A stretch of DNA of 64,000 nt from Amyloporia xantha (Eukaryota; Basidiomycota; Agaricomycetes; Polyporales; Adustoporiaceae): NCBI GenBank assembly GCA_036971615.1, contig JAYKKR010000009.1:1364001-1428000 (forward strand), written 5' to 3'. Below the pieces are notes generated by a model. That model worked only from the letters and a program-made list of their open reading frames with translations. It did not search any database and was not told where the DNA came from. Each line of letters starts with the position of its first letter. The first letter of the stretch is position 1. This document shows, piece by piece, positions 53,547 through 64,000 of this stretch. Made by a program: the position numbers and the translations under genes.

Positions 53547-56465
53547 CTATCAGTGCTTTTCCAATGCTTTCAGAAACCTAGGGCCATCTCTTCTCCTGTC
53601 ACTGGCAGTCCTATTAATATTGGTTTTACGGATCTAGACACTCCTGATGAGTCCTGTTCCTCCTGTGCAGTGTTGACTAAGTCTGGAACCTCTTACCCAG
53701 TGGCGTCTTCAAAACAGGTTCTATTACTAGTTGTGTGATGGAAAGTCAGAATCGCCGCACTCACTGGCTATTTGGCTTCGCAGCTGCTCGGAGCGTCAAT
53801 ACGTTTGCAAGTGTGTCCTAAGTATAGGCCCCCGAATTTACTGTGAAGAAGCTGGCTGTGAGCTGTGAGCTATACCACGCTTTCCGCCAGTATCTTCTCG
53901 CCTCACTTCTGGGCTCACACGGGGGGTTTCTAATAGGCACAGCACAGCTCCTGTCAACTGCAGCAAGTCGTGTGGTTTGCGACAGCATCCGACTGAAGGA
54001 CCTCTTCACACTAGCGTGTGCCTTAGGGACCGGCCGTACTACATCCAATGTCCCGTCTGACCTCTGGAATTTCGATCTCTCGACCTGCCCCACAGGCACA
54101 GAGTGCTTACATCGGAGCACCGCAGTAGTACCGCATCGTGATGAAGTGCCAGCAGGACGATCGGACTAATTACCCCTGTGTACCACAGGAACTTACTAAC
54201 CTTTCACCTGCCAGCGCACGGAGGAGATGGTCCCTGGGTCAACATGCTGGAATGGTGAAAGAGGGGAGCATCGGTATTTATTTCTTTGCTTCTATGCGAT
54301 GACACTGTGTTTGATGAAACCGTGAAGTGACAGGGACGATGCACGCTTTTACTCTCCAAAATCGTGTTGCTGGAGACCTCGTTGGCCGGAAGTGTGGCAC
54401 CCCTCCGAGGAGGATAGATCCAACGCGTCGGGCATTCAGGCCGGCCACAATGCATAGCATCTGCAACTGGTATACGGGCTGAGTACGGAGATGTAGGGAG
54501 CCATCGAGACATCTGCCAATGGCTCCAACACTCACAGTTCGCCCAAGCGGTGACTTCCATGTATGTAGAGGCGTCTTAGGAATAGAAGCGCAAATCATGT
54601 ACGTACCAGGCAGCGCTGGGCTAGAAGCACTTGGGCGTCGCGGACATGTCACGAGCTACGAGGGGGTCCCGAATATCGGTACCGAGCATGCCATGGGCGA
54701 TACTCACGATGGGGCACATCGCAAACTATGTTGTACGTGGGGTAAGTATGCCAGTATGGCCAGCACTGTACCCCCAGCGACTATGTAAATAACTAGCCGG
54801 TATAATCGGACCATCGAGACTGCCACAGCCAGCGGCGGCGAGCAGACGGCTGTAAGAATGGTCTAGATAGATGCATTCCACTACTTCCCTGAGCGGATTT
54901 TGTGCGCTCAGTCGATATGGCCGGTTGTCCCGGGAATCGAACATGCTGTAGGATGTGTATGATGGTTTCGCGTGAGGCTGCATTTCATGAGCGCCGAGTT
55001 TGATTGCCTAAAAAGGAAGGTTCAGTGATGGGAGGCGACGAATAGGAAAATCACTGCTTGCCGACGTCCCCTCGCTAACGCACCGTCGTTATGTGGCTGG
55101 GTCTCAGCTGACTGCTTTCTTGCTCTTCCAGTTCCGATGCTCATGCCATGCTGTGTCTACGTCCGTTTCTGCAGAGCAGGATGGGAAAGTTCGCAGACAC
55201 CAACACATGCTGCACCTCGGGGTTCGCCGCATGGCTGTCTTCTCAAGGGGAACGTGACAATTGGCAGCTTGCTCGACATGCTTGAAGCAGGGGCCGAGAT
55301 TCTGAAAGCGTCTGGGCGCTGGAAGCACGGTCATGCAAGCGGATCGTGATGCGGGACGCATGCTTACCGCGGGAGGGGACAATTTTGCGCCCGGGTTGTC
55401 CTGGTCAGCGGTCTCGCTTGACTGAATGCGCCGCCTGACATATAAAACCATGGCAGGTCTTCATTTGGCATCCTTCTCCTCTCCGCTCTCGCGACGTGTT
55501 GGATTTCAGGTGGTCCTTCCCCAGTGGGTGAAGGCGCATCTTATCAGTCCTTGCCCGGATCGAATTTCATTCACTACCTCATCGGAGAAGCCCATCAACT
55601 GCCAGAAACTTATCTGCCCTTGTGCTCTGGCGTGGGTGTGGCCTAACTGGGGACGACGAGCAACTGTCGCGAGGATCAGCACCGGGAGTATATTACGACA
55701 GCGCAGTATACGCCCTCGTTACCTGAGAAGTCTCCTCGCACGCTGTTCCCATCGCACCGTGTCTCTACCCTATCGCTGCTTTAGCTGCCCTTTGTTCTTA
55801 CTTCCCTGGCGGCTCCGGCAATCACATAGAGATTAACCATAGACTTGCTGGTCGTCTAATGTCTGTCCTTACCGCGATGCTCACCATTCGGGACGGCGCA
55901 GAGCTGCAGGCAAGCTCCCCCACCATTGGTAAGAATGCTCCTGTCCAACCGGAGCAAGAGGGGTTCAATGAGAGCATAAACGTTGTAGCAGCGGATGATG
56001 AACGGGGCGTGGTGCCTGTTTCAGACGATAAGGGGGCGGATGTTGGCGGAAGCAAACCCGCGATCGTGGTCGAGCCTGGCAGTACGTCTCAGCCAGCTTC
56101 CGCCAATGCGAGCGATGGGCATGCAACGGATGTTGACCACAGCGAATCTGAGTGAGTCGGTTCTACTTGTATCCTGCTTGGCACTGCTTCCGAGGTGTAA
56201 ATATACACCCTCGCCTCGACTTTGCGTGAGATAGATCACTCTCGAGGTTGTTTCCCATTCCCGCTTCTTGCACGTCGTGGCCCTGATAGAGTCTATTCTC
56301 CCAATCAAATCAAATAAGAAACGGCGACTTTCTCATCCCACCGCTTCTTCCGACATATCCCCTTCCCACATGCTGGACTATACTAGGCAGCGACCCGTCG
56401 ATGCCCCTCCTCCTCTCCTCCTCCCTCTTTTGTCTAGATTCACTATCCTTGGAACATCACCGCTA
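53547..56465. other. 2.9-kb interval without a supported gene
   Basis: Several short frames occur on both strands (53843-54169 +, 54204-54560 -, 54726-54983 -, 55426-55836 +), none with family motifs. The frame at 55859-56155 (+, 98 aa, acidic and Ala/Ser/Val-rich, starting MSVLTAMLTIRDGAELQ) is the best candidate for a small protein but stands alone and follows a stop directly. The last 150 bp, rich in ctcctc, look like the leader of the gene starting at 56466. Confidence 0.4.
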
Positions 56466-58990
56466 ATGGCCCCATCTACTTCCAGACATCGGCCGAGCTC
56501 GTCGCTTCAGGCCCCGCACACGCCGGGGACGACCGATGCTCGCGCATACAAGTCCCGCTGGTCGAAGGACGACACCCTTCCACCGCTTCCCACAGCAGCT
56601 GCAGCTCCTTCCCCGTCAACGGCATTGGGTCCAGGTCTCTTCAAGCGCATCACCACCAAACTGCGTTCGCACACGAGCAGCCAGAATGAGGCTGCAAACC
56701 CGCCAACGATATCCCCGCCTTCGGCATTCCTTAATACTTCTTCATCACAGCGGGCTCGAAGTCGAAGCCGTAGTCGTACCCGGGCAAGTGTCCCTCCTCC
56801 CGATGCACCTGATGCACCGCAGCCGAGAATACCTAAGCGCAAGCCGACGTTACGACTACCGTCTATGCCTGTTCCGGTGCCGTCTGGCACACTCCCGAAC
56901 TCATTCACCTCGCCGGAGCATCGACGTGCCGCCCTAGTTGCCCGTGGACTGGTACCGCCCTCTGCGAACGCCAGACGGTTCAGAGACGAGCATGGGTACA
57001 TGATGCCGCTCAGCGAGCAGGAGAAAGAGCTCGATCGGCGCTTTGCCGTCGTCGTGGACAAAGGGCGGACGGAGCAGGCAGAGCGGGACTCTGAAGCCAA
57101 GCGGATCAAGGAGGCGTGGTTGGCGCGGAATCGTGCGCATCAAGATCTGGAGGCAGCGCCAGTTGCTGCTTCGAGTCTGGGGCGCGAAGGCGAGATCGTG
57201 AAGGCTGCCTCTGCGAACGCGAAGCGGGCAGTGGGCGAAGATAAACTTTACCCCGGTCGCGGCGGAGAGAAGTCGGCCAAGCGTGCGACCGTGGGTGAAG
57301 CGCACGCCGCGAGGGGCACTGATTCGAGTAAGGGCGGGCATGAATATGCTGCGATACTCGAAGCGATAACTGTCTCTCCCTCTCCAGAGCAGTTGCGCAA
57401 CTCGGTGGATTTCTCGGCGTTGCAGGCGCAGCTTAGGCCGCTGCCGCCCATCCCTCCTGAGCCGGCCCGCCGTCGCTCGAGCGACGTGACAGAGAGGGTG
57501 TCGCGATGGCTGCACACGTCGATCGCACGACGGTCTAAATCCTCTGACAGGTTGGGGCCGCGTCCAACATCGGCCAAGTCTCGCGACAGTACGGAGAACG
57601 TCCAGAGACGGAGCAACGATGCTTATGTGCGCCCTCGGCCATACTCTCAATCCGATGATGGTCACGCACCGCTGCTTCCGCACGCCAGAGCATCGCAGGA
57701 TCATAAACCGCCACCATCGTCCTTCAGTCTGAAGTTCAAGAAGGAGAAGCCGGCCCCTATCGTTGTCACCGTCTCTCCGTCATCCAGGCGCGGGTCCAAC
57801 TCGTCTGCGGCAGCAGCAGCGTCGACATCAGGTCATGCCCTGTCGGCGTCTCCGCCTGGTCTCCCTCATTCTTCAGATGCGGGTCTGACGGACAGCGAAC
57901 AGGGACACGAGCCGCGATCGCTCAGGCCGCGTCATGCGCGGGGGCGTTCCGGTGGAATGGCGCAGAAATACTCTCAAAGCTCGCAGGGACTGAGCACCAC
58001 ACCAGAAAGTGGGTACTCACTCGACTCGCAAAGCAGGCTCCCTGCACTGTCGCCTACGAGGACGGCTTGTTCTTCGAGTCCATCGGAGTCGGTGTTGCCC
58101 GCGACGCCGACGACGTTATCGCATGGCTGTGAGAATCAGAGTAGAAATCAAACGCGGAATCGTTCGCGGCGAGCGACGGGTTATGGGACGGAGTTGCGTA
58201 TCCAAACAGAATTGGGTAATGCGACGGATATGAGTCTCCCTGGAGCTGGGGAGGATAGTGCCCGTGCGATTGTTGACAGCCCAGTGCAAGACGACTTGTC
58301 GAGTTCCGATGAACGATCGTTTGTGGGTGGAACGCTCCACGTGAAGATGGCGAGTGAGGCGCAGAAAATGAAGGACTTGATGGCCGCTGCTGCAGCGACG
58401 CCGCGGCCGAGGCCCAGGAAAGCGAGCCAGGATTCGGAGCGGCGCACGTCGCTGTCCTTCGGGCTGTTCTCGAGAAAGTCCGACTCCGAATCAGAAGATG
58501 TAAAAACATCCTTCTTCCCGTTTTAGATATCACACTGACGTTTCTCATTTACCTGTAGACACCCCCGCCATTCAAGAACCCCCGCTCCTCAAGCTCGATG
58601 CAGAATCTCCGGCGTAATATCACTGGCACGCTCACATCGCTCAGGGTCAGCCGCCCGAAGTCCTCAGTAGATGCGTCTGATTCTGTCACGGCCAACCTGG
58701 CGTCGTACAAATTCCCTCCCACGACGTCGCCTCCCTCGTCGTTCCCGTCGGCACCACCTTCATCGTTTTCGCGACCACCCTCGTCGTTTCCTTCCGCGCT
58801 ACGCAAGAGGCCATCGCGTGAGCCGAACTCCGGCGTGACTCCGCTGAAGTCGACGGTGGGCGTCGGTCTTCGACCGCGCCAGGCGCTGAGCCCGACGATG
58901 CATGACCGAGGGAGCATTCTGGTCGAAGCTGGGCGAATCGAAGACGAAGAGAGTCGGCGGCTGAGCGAGATGGCCTTTCTTGATTATTGA
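56466..58990 (+). CDS. large disordered Ser/Arg/Pro-rich protein
   Basis: Predicted 821 aa in two exons (56466-58499, 58559-58990; intron gtaaaa...ctgtag, 59 bp). I do not recognise a catalytic domain. The sequence is dominated by Ser, Arg, Pro and Ala with many SP and RxxS sites, an early basic RS-like run (RARSRSRSRTRAS), and one more ordered-looking charged helix (LSEQEKELDRRFAVVVDKG, then RTEQAERDSEAKRIKEAWLA). The C-terminus has repeated PSSFP/PPSSF units and ends SRRLSEMAFLDY, which looks like a short linear motif. Such proteins often serve as phosphorylated scaffolds or cortical regulators; this is inference. The start is uncertain: ATG at 56370 is in frame, but its sequence resembles a pyrimidine-rich leader, so 56466 is preferred. 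Confidence 0.7.
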
Positions 58991-60158
58991 GTCGATGCTC
59001 ATCTTGTATCAATCGTCGTCCTTTTCAAGTCAAAGTCAACACATTGCTTGTATTCATGTGAGAGTTGTCTTGGCCTTTGGGGATAATTTTTGTTCATTGT
59101 CGAGATTAGCTTGTACTAGCGCAGGCCATTGTGGCCTTCGGACGTTGCCACTGAATTACATAGTTGACCTTTCAGTCGTTTCCTGTTGGGAAGCGCTTAT
59201 CGAGAGCTGTAATAACATGTAATGTGACTACACGACGCTGCAAGATTCGGGTTCTTGTTACTTCATAGTATTAGCTGTCGGGAGTTGGACTGCTACGTAT
59301 CAACATATACAGCTGAATGTTTTCAGAGAGCATGCTTGAACTCGAGTGAAGTTTTGCTGTATGCTCTTCATTACTTGAAGTCTAACCAGGTAGCCAGTAC
59401 TAGAGTCGAGTTCTGAAGATCTGACGAGTCAGTCGATATTCCCGATAGATCTGTCGACGTCATTTTTTAAACGCTGACTCGTCTAATTAGAAAAAAAGCG
59501 AACTGTGCAGGGTCTTCTCAGTGTCTCACTGCTGGCGTGTGTTATCTTCCTGCCCCGCGACTTCTTGGAGAATGCAAATTCTTTTGCGAAGACTATATAA
59601 TGGAGGATTCAACCATCTCAAAAGCACTTCGTCTTTGCTCTACAGGGCGCCCGCGGTTGTCGACCTCCCATCCTTTGCTACACGTTCTTGTGCAACAAAG
59701 GCACTCGGATGTCGATGTACGTCTCTATTTCCCCGATATTCGAGACAGAGGCATATTCGTTATCAACATTCTGGTGCCGCTGACGTGCGTGCTATTTCAG
59801 GCCTGGGAACATGATGCCTCCCCGGGTCTTCTGAAGCGTCGAACCGCCTCATGTGCTCAACGTACTACGAGGTGGAGCTTTATCGCGTCTGAACCTTGCG
59901 AATGACACGGCGCTTCTTGACCATGGAGCTCGACGAAAGCGTCAACGCATGATGCCTCTATGAGCTATCATTTGCACCCGCCAACAGGACTTTATCGTTC
60001 GCCATTTTGCATCATTTCTCTAGAACTTGCGTCTTCGATTACAATCTGACCTGAATGATCTGCTCTGGATCCCCTAGAAAGACTCCGCATCTACAGACAG
60101 CGCTGCTGCACCCACCGTAGATCCCATCCCTCACTGGCATTCTACCACGAATCAAAAT
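58991..60158. other. intergenic
   Basis: Frames at 59521-59814 and 59537-59905 (+) overlap and have no motif. The sequence just upstream of 60159 should be the promoter of the second carbonic anhydrase gene. Nothing else was recognised. Confidence 0.5.
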
Positions 60159-60896
60159 ATGTCCGCTCATCTGGATTTCGTAAAGGCGAATGAGCAATAT
60201 GTCGCAGACTTCGGCGACAAAGGCTCGCTGCCTATCCCGCCTTCCAAGAAGCTCGCAATTGGTGAGTCTTATCTACTGTCTAGGCCGTACGGCCGCACAA
60301 TTTGTATTAATATGTATGATAGTGACTTGCATGGACGCTCGTCTAAAGTGAGCTGGGGACCGGGGATTCATAAGCGCCTGACTGACTTGCTTCCCAGCCT
60401 CTTTGCTCAACTCGGCATCAAGGAAGGCGAAGCTCACATAATTCGCAACGCCGGCGGGATCGCGTATGTCTCTCGATATGACTCGACCGACAATGGACTC
60501 ATCAAATTTGTTTTCGACAGAAAAGATGCTTTACGCAGCATCATCATCTCGCAGCGCCTTCTAGGTACCCGCGAGATTGCCGTCATCCACCACACCGGCT
60601 GTGGCATGGTCACATTCTCTTCGTCTCAACTCCGTGCTTTAGTCAAAGAGTCTGACCCGAAGAATGCTACTCTGGCCGCCGTTGACCATATCGACTTCCT
60701 GGAGTTCGCAAATCTGGAAGAAAGTGTAAGGGGCGATGTAGAATTCCTAAAGGAGAATCCCCTCGTGCTTCCGGAGACCAAGATCACTGGATGGGTGTAT
60801 GAAGTCGAAACAGGCAAGGTATGAATCGTGATGTTGTATTCTATGCTCTTGCTGGGTACTCACCATCATGTGATATAGGTAAACCAGATAGTCTGA
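60159..60896 (+). CDS. beta-carbonic anhydrase (second subclass)
   Basis: Predicted 169 aa in five exons: 60159-60261, 60323-60347, 60398-60463, 60521-60818, 60879-60896 (introns 61, 50, 57 and 60 bp). Splicing yields VTCMDARLNLFAQLGIKEGE, AHIIRNAGGIAKDALRSI, LGTREIAVIHHTGCGM, the zinc-site pattern C-x-D-x-R plus H-x2-C of the short beta subclass found in bacteria and many fungi. It differs from the enzyme at 40041, which has the longer plant/yeast-like arrangement. The last exon is only 18 nt (VNQIV and stop); if the last intron were retained, translation would stop one codon after the donor with nearly the same protein. No targeting peptide is evident. It interconverts CO2 and bicarbonate, probably in the cytosol. 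Confidence 0.9.
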
Positions 60897-62248
60897 TACT
60901 TCTGTCAATGTTGAGGGATTAGTGATTCTTGCTTTGACCGTGTAAGTTGTGATTTGGTTTAGCTGCCACTCGACATCAGGTCTCATGAATCAGCTGCAGA
61001 ATGTTGCAAATTGACTTCACGTACAATCGGGGCACGTAATGAATGATTGCCTTCTTGGAAAATGACACATCTTGGTGCGTATGGTATGTAATCATGTGTA
61101 AACTTCTCTGGATATGTGCGTCTTCGACCAATTATATTTATCAAGAGAACGATATGTTTGTTTTGTGCCGGCACAAACCGAGTCTCTATCATCGCACTTA
61201 GATCGTTCAAATCACACTGGACGTCTTCAATTACACGCCACCCGCGTCAAGTCCCATTGACATACGGGCTATGTCTATGTGTATGATGGATATAACTGGA
61301 CATCTAGGCAGTGTGTTTCAGCGGTCCTTATAATCGTAACGCAAAGAAAGCCCAGTCTTCTACCCAGTCCATCTACGGGTGGTGAGAGGAGCTTCATCCG
61401 AGAGATTCATTCGATGAGACCATCAATGCGGGAGGGGGCACCTCTGGCGGTGCATGTTGGCGGATTAGTGAGATGAGAGCAGTCCCATACTGTTCTGCCC
61501 CATCCCATCGTGTCTCCTTCGCAAGCTGCTCCACAGACGTGATCTTGGAATGATGCGCACAGTCTACAATGCGGTCGAGAACGGCGTTCGACATCACCAG
61601 ACTGGGGCCCAGTTCATCCACCCAGCCCTGCCCGAACTCTGCAACAGCCGTACGTTCCCTCCAATCCTCCAGCTCATCCCGCAGCTTCATGTCGTTCGCC
61701 GCCGCCGTGTACTTCGTGTCGATGCGACTCGGAGAACGCTGAGGTAGTCAAGGCGGTTTGGGAAGAGTCACCGCGGCTACTCGAGTCTCGCACAGACTCG
61801 CGCAAGTGATATATATAGTCACATGATCTAGTAGGATATCGCATCGAATGAACTTAATATTAGGATGAAACCCCTCTCAGTGCTCACCGCCCGTAGATGG
61901 ACTGGGTCAGTTAGGAGACTGAGAAAGCCTAGCCCGCGCAAAATAAGAGGCGACGATCAGCCGACGTGCCGACATGATTGAGAAGCAATTGAGAGCTATG
62001 ATTGAGAATTGAAACGGGCCTATATAGTTATAATATATATACATAAATGTCTGCGGGACGACATCCAATCAGTCTCCACCTGAGTCAAGTTGCGGACTAG
62101 CTGATTCTGTCAATGTCAATGGCCCTCGGCCCCGCGAGCAGGCGCTGCCCGAACACAGGATACTTTTAGTGATGGACCGCACCACATCTCTCCTGAATTG
62201 TACACTCTCTACTCTTGGATTGTAGCTTTGCTTTCATAGCGATGTGTG
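60897..62248. other. intergenic with an orphan exon
   Basis: Apart from the fragment at 61394-61738 (-), listed separately, there are only short frames. The stretch around 61990-62045 is A/T-rich (tatatagttataatatatat). The last 150 bp contain the likely promoter of the OMA1-like gene. Confidence 0.5.
61394..61738 (-). pseudogene. orphan terminal exon, possibly from a multi-copy helicase-like gene
   Basis: A 114-aa open stretch follows a clean acceptor (ctacctcag|CGT) and reads RSPSRIDTKYTAAANDMKLR, DELEDWRERTAVAEFGQGWV, DELGPSLVMSNAVLDRIVDC and so on to a stop. The composition is clearly protein-like, but no upstream exon of matching type exists in the next kilobase. I recall similar tails following RecQ-like helicases repeated in polypore genomes, but I cannot verify that. 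It is most simply the 3' remnant of a duplicated or transposed gene. An ATG inside it would allow a 98-aa product. Confidence 0.4.
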
Positions 62249-64000
62249 ATGTCGCGTTCATTTTTCAAAGCCTTTTCGTCGTTGGTTCCGGCGCAGCGTA
62301 CGCAGCTATCCACTTCTAGACCCTCACCAACCGTTCCTACATCGACATGGTCTATTTATCCTGGTCAGCTACCAACGGTAGGCCAGAGAGCTATGCATGG
62401 CCTTATGATCACTCAACGATCGCTTCCTAATGCATCACGTCCCATAAAACTACTGGATAGGAGACTGTTCCATGCTACGCAGCGACGAGAGGCCGCTTGC
62501 TTCCCCATGTTATGGTTCCTGAAGGTCCGTGCTGCATAGTAATCTGAACAAGCTATTTCATAACGACCACTGCAGATTTCCTCCTCTATGCCCTTGGCAG
62601 CGATGATCTGTCGAGTGGCGCTGACTTTTGTACCAGTGCTGATCCTTAAGCGATTCAGGATGCGCCATGAGCGACCCAAGACTCTGGAGGAGAGGGCCGC
62701 GCTCGCGCCTCGGCCGTACGCCAACACGCGGACAGCATACTTCCTGCACGTCATCCGCATCCACGCCTTCCTCTTCCACATGCTCTGGATAACCCCGTTC
62801 GCGCTCATAGGCCTCACGATGCTCGCGAGCCTGGAGAGGGTTCCTCTCACCGGCAGGTGCGTGTCCGCTCGCAGCGCATCACATCATAACCGCGACGCAT
62901 TCTGATTTACGCTGACAGGTGGAGAATGATGCTTCTTTCCCCCGAGGAGGAGGGGGAGATCGCTGCGCAGCTCGCGGGCTCAGAGTGGTACCGCGCTGTC
63001 GCTGAGATTCTCTCCCAATCTGGGGCGACCACGATCGTGAGTCCCGCCGACTGGCGGTACGCCTGGGTGCTGTCGACGCTCCGGCGACTGGAAGCGGCGA
63101 TCCCCGTGCTGCAGCGCGAAAAGGAGTTGGGTGACTGGATGGACGGCGAGGACGGCGGCGTGCCTCGGCCGCCACCCGCGGAGATCCCGCTGTACCACCG
63201 GCCAACGGTATCGAGGCCGTTCCTGCGGTTCAAGGACGCGGTGCAGGCGCACAGGATGTTCGCACCCGAGGACCCCATCGCGGGTCCGCCATACTCGCTC
63301 TTGGTTGTGGACCGCCCGGAGTCGTCGAACGCGTTCTCGTACGGGTTCGGCGCCGATGGCGCGGGCGGGATCGTGGTGTTCACCGGGTTCCTGGACGACG
63401 TACTTGCCAAGTTCCCGTTCCCCGCCCCGGATGACGCGGGCGCGGGGCGGGTGTCGTGGTTCTCGAGGTTGTTTGGGGGCCTATTCACGGGAAGCGCCCC
63501 CGCGGCGCGTGTGCACCCGGCGCCGACCGAGGAGCAGACTGCGGAGCTGGCGATTCTCCTCGCGCACGAGCTCACGCACCTCATCCTGTCGCACCACATC
63601 GAGACGCTCTCGTCGGGCTCGATTGTCGGGCCTGGCATAATGTCGATCGTGACGGACGTGGTGCGCACGATGTTGTTCCCGGTCACCATGATGCGTGCGT
63701 TTCCTTTCGCTTCCCTGCGCTGACTTGTGCTAATTGACGCGCGACAGTGGGCCCGTTCATCAACGATGCCCTCGCTGGCGTGGGCAAGACGGGCTCGGGC
63801 GAGTTCGCCAAGTTGAGCGAGTATCGTACCAACCAGAAGCAAGAGATCGAAGCGGACATCGTCTCTGCCAGGTCGGTCCGCCTCTCCGTCACGTTGCTGT
63901 TTACGTCGCTGATTGTCTCTACGTAACCCTAGGATTTTAGCGCATGCAGGCTTCGACCCACGGCAGGCTGTACGCTTCTGGGAGGATAGGCAGGAGACGC
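62249..64000 (+). CDS. OMA1-like mitochondrial metalloprotease (3' end outside window)
   Basis: Partial M48-family zinc protease; exons 62249-62524, 62576-62856, 62919-63694, 63748-63871 and 63934 to the window end, all GT-AG and in phase. The N-terminus (MSRSFFKAFSSLVPAQRTQL, then STSRPSP) is a mitochondrial presequence rich in Ser and Arg. A membrane helix lies near residues 150-175 (LFHMLWITPFALIGLTML). The catalytic HExxH is present as LLAHELTHLILSHHIETLSS near residue 390, followed by a hydrophobic segment. The downstream exon has AGFDPRQAVRFWEDRQ, the usual second part of the M48 core. The family acts in the inner membrane, cleaving dynamin-like OPA1/Mgm1-type or other substrates under stress. 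The third metal ligand region lies in exons 4 and 5. A GTG two codons before the ATG is in frame but is not used as the start. Confidence 0.92.

Noticed and set aside
56268..56465. 66-residue N-terminal extension of the disordered protein
   Set aside because: It begins with TTG and the sequence is pyrimidine-rich like a leader; the ATGs at 56370 or 56466 are more likely.
1..64000. CRISPR arrays, bacterial operons, biosynthetic gene cluster, tRNA or rRNA genes
   Set aside because: The window is eukaryotic; no regularly spaced repeats, no clustered biosynthetic enzymes and no tRNA or rRNA motif were recognised by eye. A tRNA scan could still find one.

Overview
The window comes from a fungal nuclear genome, most likely an agaricomycete (Basidiomycota), possibly a polypore; the genus is not visible. 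The evidence is the density of 49-75 bp introns with GT(A/G)NGN donors and CTGAC-like branch sites, intron-split Zn2Cys6 regulators, LRR/F-box-like gene families and a Ty3-type element with a chromodomain-like tail. Gene models below were built by eye: exon ends were chosen so that reading phase and family motifs stay intact across every junction.

Layout: 1.2-3.8 kb and 7.3-9.7 kb, two paralogous Zn2Cys6 transcription factors on the minus strand; 11.0-12.7 kb, a tandem PH-domain protein (-); 13.4-14.0 kb, acyl-CoA-binding protein (+); 15.1-18.4 kb, a secretory Kelch receptor-like membrane protein (-); 18.4-21.4 kb, gene-poor; 21.5-22.6 kb, a possible nuclear regulator; 22.6-31.6 kb, an F-box/LRR-like family (one decayed copy on -, two intact genes on +), with a low-complexity hypothetical gene, a 113-bp tandem duplication and a possible MITE; 32.2-38.5 kb, a 33-exon paladin-type PTP-like phosphatase gene with three repeated domains (-); 40.0-40.9 kb, a beta-carbonic anhydrase with altered motifs (+); 41.4-43.1 kb, a RUS/DUF647 protein (-); 43.5-44.2 kb, a non-autonomous DNA transposon with an 8-bp target duplication; 44.25-53.54 kb, a complete Ty3/gypsy element with apparently identical LTRs, a 5-bp target duplication and one 2,824-codon ORF; 56.5-59.0 kb, a long disordered protein (+); 60.2-60.9 kb, a second, different beta-carbonic anhydrase (+); 61.4-61.7 kb, an orphan terminal exon (-); 62.2 kb to the end, an OMA1-like mitochondrial metalloprotease (+, cut by the window end).

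The genes do not form a metabolic cluster. Housekeeping genes (acyl-CoA binding, inositol-phosphate-type phosphatase, carbonic anhydrases, RUS, OMA1) alternate with fast-evolving families and transposons. The most notable observations are the splicing architecture (an 8-nt micro-exon and two GC-AG introns that the reading frames require), the very young LTR element with extra protein modules and a possible self-priming signal, and the neatly delimited hAT-like element beside it.
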